From Scheffersomyces stipitis CBS 6054 (Eukaryota > Ascomycota > Pichiomycetes > Serinales > Debaryomycetaceae), in the NCBI RefSeq assembly GCF_000209165.1, contig NC_009045.1, positions 992,001 to 1,056,000 of the forward strand: a stretch of DNA of 64,000 bases. The letters run 5' to 3'. The position numbers and the translations under genes were made by a program. Numbering within the stretch: the first letter of the stretch is position 1; every line of letters begins with the position of its first letter. The notes under the pieces are model-generated. The model searched no databases. It saw nothing but the letters and a program-made list of their open reading frames with translations, and was not told where the DNA came from. This document shows positions 61,043-64,000 of the stretch, one piece after another.

Positions 61043-62539
61043 ATGTTCGAAGAATTAACCCCGACGGAAAAGGTAGCCCGACATGGAGCTGTTAGTAAAT
61101 ACTTGATATTGCTCGTAGCCTGGCTTGGTTCTGGACTATTCGCAACTGTATTATGCATAGGAGCCGTCTTTTACCATCTTTGGCACAAGATCACGGGAGA
61201 AGAGAAGTTCAATGTTCCTGGAGAAGAAGAGTATAAAGCCAACGGTTATGTCCCACGGAAAGCATTTGCTAATTTGGAAAATATGAAGCCATCCAAGGAC
61301 TTGCGTTACTATGCTCTTGAATTGGGTTTGGACTTGGAAGAATATTCTATTACTACAGAAGACGGGTACGTCCTTACATTGCACCATTTAATTGACCCAA
61401 AAGAGACGGTTTTGTCCCGTCAGACTAAGAAGCCTATATTGCTTCAGCATGGCTTGCTTTCTTGCTCTGGTGCCTATTTGACTACGGGACGCAATTCGTT
61501 GGCTTATTATTTACAGGAGGAAGGCTACGATGTGTGGATGGGTAATAATCGGTCGTGGTTCGAACCCAAGCATACGTATTTAGAAGGTAACTTACTACAT
61601 AATGAGGAATACTGGGATTGGGATATTCGTGAATTGGCTTACTACGATTTGCCAGCTATAATTGAAAACGTCTTGTCGCATAAACCTCACCACGAAAAGT
61701 TGGTTTTAGTAGGACATCTGCAGGGCTGTTGCCAGTCGTTCTTGCTATTAAAGAACGGCAATTTGCTGGCATTTCACGACAAAATCGAGTACTTCTTCCC
61801 GTTGGCTCCTGCTGTTTTTCCAGGAGTGTCGTTCCACGATCGGGGGTTTATCCGGTTTATACATAACAGGGGTCCGTTAGCATATAAGTTGTGGTTTGGG
61901 TGTTGTTCGTTTATGCGTACATTGAGTCAAGTTCGTTTTTATCTTGCGACTACTAGATTCTACGGGTTTATGACGTATGTAATGTTCAAATTCTTGTTCG
62001 GGTGGACTGCAAAAAAATGGGGCAAAAACAAGAAGGTATGGCACTTTTGCTTTATCTTCAACGTAACTTATGTATCAGCTAAATTGATGAACTGGTGGTT
62101 GAGTTTCTATATCGAAGATGGATTTTCGAACCAGGTCAGACCCAGAAAAGATTACAAGACTGGAGCAAATTACAAGTTTGTTGAAAACACCCAGGAAACA
62201 GAAAAGGAAAAGGCTTCCAAAACATTTTTCCCCTTTAAGCAGTCGTGGTTTGACTATTCTGAAACTACGGTGCCAATGGTGATATTTGTGGGAGACGAAG
62301 ACTACCTCGTAGATGGAAAGAGGCTCGTAACCCACATGAGACACTATGAGCCCAAGTATGAAGAGGGTCGTAATTTGGATATTGTAGAAATTGAAGGCTA
62401 CAACCATGTGGATGTGGTTTGGGCGGAGGATTTGATCGGAATCATAGGAATGGTTATCACCAAGAAATTGAAGTCATTGGGTGAGATAACGGAAACCAGT
62501 CCTGATGCCGAAAAGACCGTACGCTCTGAAAGTAATTAG
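61043..62539 (+). CDS. Membrane-anchored steryl ester hydrolase (Yeh1/Yeh2/Tgl1 family)
   Basis: 498 residues. It hydrolyses steryl esters to free sterol, acting at lipid droplets or the plasma membrane. One membrane anchor (about 20-45) follows a short cytosolic start. The acid-lipase domain runs from about 90, with GLDLEEYSITTEDGYVLTLHH, then PILLQHGLLSCSGAYL (oxyanion region) and GYDVWMGNNR. The nucleophile elbow is GH-x-QG at 224-228, where x is codon CTG (61718-61720): Leu by the standard code but Ser in the CTG clade, giving the required GHSQG. The catalytic Asp is in VGDEDYLVD (about 415) and the His in GYNHVDVVWAED (about 453). I cannot tell which Saccharomyces paralogue it matches best; the single anchor and length suggest Yeh1/Yeh2 or Tgl1. 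Confidence 0.9.
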   Translation: MFEELTPTEKVARHGAVSKYLILLVAWLGSGLFATVLCIGAVFYHLWHKITGEEKFNVPGEEEYKANGYVPRKAFANLENMKPSKDLRYYALELGLDLEEYSITTEDGYVLTLHHLIDPKETVLSRQTKKPILLQHGLLSCSGAYLTTGRNSLAYYLQEEGYDVWMGNNRSWFEPKHTYLEGNLLHNEEYWDWDIRELAYYDLPAIIENVLSHKPHHEKLVLVGHLQGCCQSFLLLKNGNLLAFHDKIEYFFPLAPAVFPGVSFHDRGFIRFIHNRGPLAYKLWFGCCSFMRTLSQVRFYLATTRFYGFMTYVMFKFLFGWTAKKWGKNKKVWHFCFIFNVTYVSAKLMNWWLSFYIEDGFSNQVRPRKDYKTGANYKFVENTQETEKEKASKTFFPFKQSWFDYSETTVPMVIFVGDEDYLVDGKRLVTHMRHYEPKYEEGRNLDIVEIEGYNHVDVVWAEDLIGIIGMVITKKLKSLGEITETSPDAEKTVRSESN

Positions 62540-63524
62540 GGCATGTAATAGACTATAGACATTTAATTAACGTAACAGTAATATAGAAATACATTATGAA
62601 CTAAAATTAGATAGAGGTTCAAAGCGAAGTACAAAGAGAAAACTGAGAAAGGGCATAGATTCCTAATTGATAAGATGGGAATACTGAGGCAGAAAGTGAA
62701 ATCATGGACCTGTAAATGCGAGAGATAGTTAATGAATATTTTAGGCTCAGTACAAAGCCAGGTTTTCGAAGGAAATCTTTGGAAAAGACAAAGTCACAGG
62801 AACAGAGAGACGAAGGATGAATAGTGGGCTCAACAAAGGATGTAATAAGCGAAAAAGTACAAGAGCAGAATCTCGGGAAGAAACCATCAATCGAATAAGA
62901 AAATCGGAATAAATGGGACACACCACAAGACTTCATACAAAGAAATTTTATAACCAGACTGCTCCAAGATCAACAAGCTACAACCGTGCCCGAGTGGGGC
63001 ATTCCCCGATTTGGGCGAGAATTTAAGCGAAGGTCAGCTCTTGAGTTCGTGGAAGATTCACCTTCCACATCTTCCAGATGGCAAAGTGAGTGTATGTTCA
63101 GTACAGTAAATAGAGTGTTTTGTCCAGAATTACGTTTGGTGAATCAGTGAGAATTTGGCCACCAATACAGTTTATGATTTCGATCTCTCGATGGTGCCAT
63201 CCAAGAGATCTGGCTCGAAATCTGGGTGCAATTTAGCTTCAAAGTTCCGGAATTCACGATTTTTGCGAGGTCATCATGGCCCAAAACGGCACTAAATGTG
63301 GAGCATACGGCATTGCGCATTTTGCGGCATGGATGTGCGGCCGCCAGCTGAAAAATTCGTCTCGGTCACCCCAATTAGGCACTTTCGGTCGGACTCATGG
63401 TCTATATAAAGAGGGCCGCTTGCTGGATCACTGAAACGATTTGAAACTGATTATAAACCAGAGTCCAAGTCTGTTTTCTCCTGCTATCACATAATCTGAC
63501 TGTTTTCGTCTCTTTTCAGGCAAA
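62540..63524. other. Intergenic region upstream of URH1
   Basis: About 1 kb. TTGCACCCA lies in reverse at 63223-63231. A TATA box (TATATAAA, 63403-63410) is about 115 bases before the ATG. The pyrimidine-rich leader ends in TCTTTTCAGGCAAA just before the ATG, which imitates a splice acceptor (see rejected items). No other gene seen. Confidence 0.5.
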
Positions 63525-64000
63525 ATGACCGTCGGCGAGAAGATTCCCATCTGGCTCGACTGCGATCCAGGAAACGACGATGCATTTGCGATCTTATTAG
63601 CACTTTTTGACCCTCGGTTTGAACTCTTGGGAATATCTACTGTCCACGGGAACGCTCCTTTGTCGTATACAACTCACAACGCCTTGTCGTTATTGGACAG
63701 CTTGGGGGTCGAACCCGGAACAGTTAAGGTCTACGCCGGTTCCGAGACTCCTCTTGTCAATGCTCCTCAATCAGCTCCAGAAATCCACGGCACTACGGGT
63801 ATTGGTGGGGTGGAATTTCCAGAAGTCACGAAAAACAAAGTTGCTACCGATGTCGGCTACTTGGAGGCGATGAAGCAAGCTATCTTGTCCCACGAGAACG
63901 AGCTCTGCTTGGTATGCACAGGCACTTTAACCAACGTCTCGAAACTCATCACGGAATGTCCTGCCATTATTCCGAAAATTCGCTACGTATCTATTATGGG
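63525..64000 (+). CDS. URH1: Uridine/ribonucleoside hydrolase Urh1 (3' truncated by window end)
   Basis: The first 158 codons are present and the frame is still open at base 64000. The nucleoside-hydrolase metal site is exact at the N-terminus: IWLDCDPGNDDAFAILLAL (D-x-D-x-x-x-D-D), which binds the catalytic calcium. GISTVHGNAPL, IHGTTGIGGVEFPE, and LVCTGTLTNVSKLI (with the family's T-N pair) follow, and the visible end reads YVSIMG. The family splits uridine and nicotinamide riboside into base plus ribose in salvage. About 190 more residues are expected beyond the window. Confidence 0.93.
   Translation, partial: MTVGEKIPIWLDCDPGNDDAFAILLALFDPRFELLGISTVHGNAPLSYTTHNALSLLDSLGVEPGTVKVYAGSETPLVNAPQSAPEIHGTTGIGGVEFPEVTKNKVATDVGYLEAMKQAILSHENELCLVCTGTLTNVSKLITECPAIIPKIRYVSIM

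Noticed and set aside
63079..63524. Possible URH1 upstream exon: ATGGCAAA/GTGAGT at 63079 and CTTTTCAG just before the URH1 ATG
   Set aside because: Joining these puts the URH1 ATG out of frame, the TATA box (63403) lies downstream of the putative exon, and no branch point is seen.
1..64000. Mobile elements, CRISPR arrays, prophage, rRNA genes, biosynthetic or defence clusters
   Set aside because: No transposase, LTR pair, reverse transcriptase, repeat-spacer array or rRNA sequence is visible; gene content is ordinary yeast housekeeping.

Overview
This window is 64 kb of nuclear chromosome from an ascomycete yeast of the CUG-Ser1 (CTG) clade, most like Scheffersomyces (Pichia) stipitis or a close relative. 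Gene order is compact, introns are few and 5'-biased, and promoters are AT-rich. Leu is written mainly as TTG. CTG is rare and, at two conserved positions, must be read as serine: the nucleophile elbow of a steryl ester hydrolase (GH-CTG-QG, 61718-61720) and the invariant DKSxN of Hym1 (42766-42768). A fungal complex I accessory subunit (NUZM type) shows the organism keeps respiratory complex I, unlike Saccharomyces.

I support 32 protein genes, the first and last cut by the window edges. Left part (1-24 kb): the 3' end of a PCI-domain mRNA-export/COP9-type protein, Jsn1/Puf1 RNA-binding protein, a Rua1-type zinc regulator, eIF5 (TIF5), FIP1, BUD4/INT1, DUG1 dipeptidase and a 4EHP-like eIF4E. 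Middle (24-45 kb): peroxisomal acyl-CoA synthetase FAA2, a DLD-type FAD dehydrogenase, a small secreted orphan, pseudo-carboxypeptidase ECM14, DTD1, an amino-acid transporter, two orphan membrane proteins, an F-box protein, PGA1, IGO1, ATG10, NUZM, HYM1 and a branched-chain aminotransferase. Right part (45-64 kb): TAF14, STE4, TBF1, UGA1, a SAY1-like hydrolase, NOC4, RPL21, a YEH-type steryl ester hydrolase and the 5' part of URH1.

Four genes are split by spliceosomal introns with clear donors, and three have an exact TACTAAC branch point: BUD4 (362 nt), TAF14 (521 nt, after a 9-nt first exon), DTD1 (56 nt, branch TACTAAT) and RPL21 (245 nt, after an 11-nt first exon). The BUD4 first exon is easily missed and restores a conserved N-terminal motif.

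There is no operon logic, no mobile element, no CRISPR array and no convincing tRNA. The most notable items are the CUG-encoded catalytic serine, the BUD4 exon, and the RPL21 promoter, which has a 22-bp palindrome with Tbf1-type half-sites beside a Cbf1 site while TBF1 itself lies 8 kb away. Two short words, TTGCACCCA and GTGAAAAAT, also recur in intergenic DNA far more than expected. I see no clearly new multi-gene system; this is mostly ordinary housekeeping chromosome.
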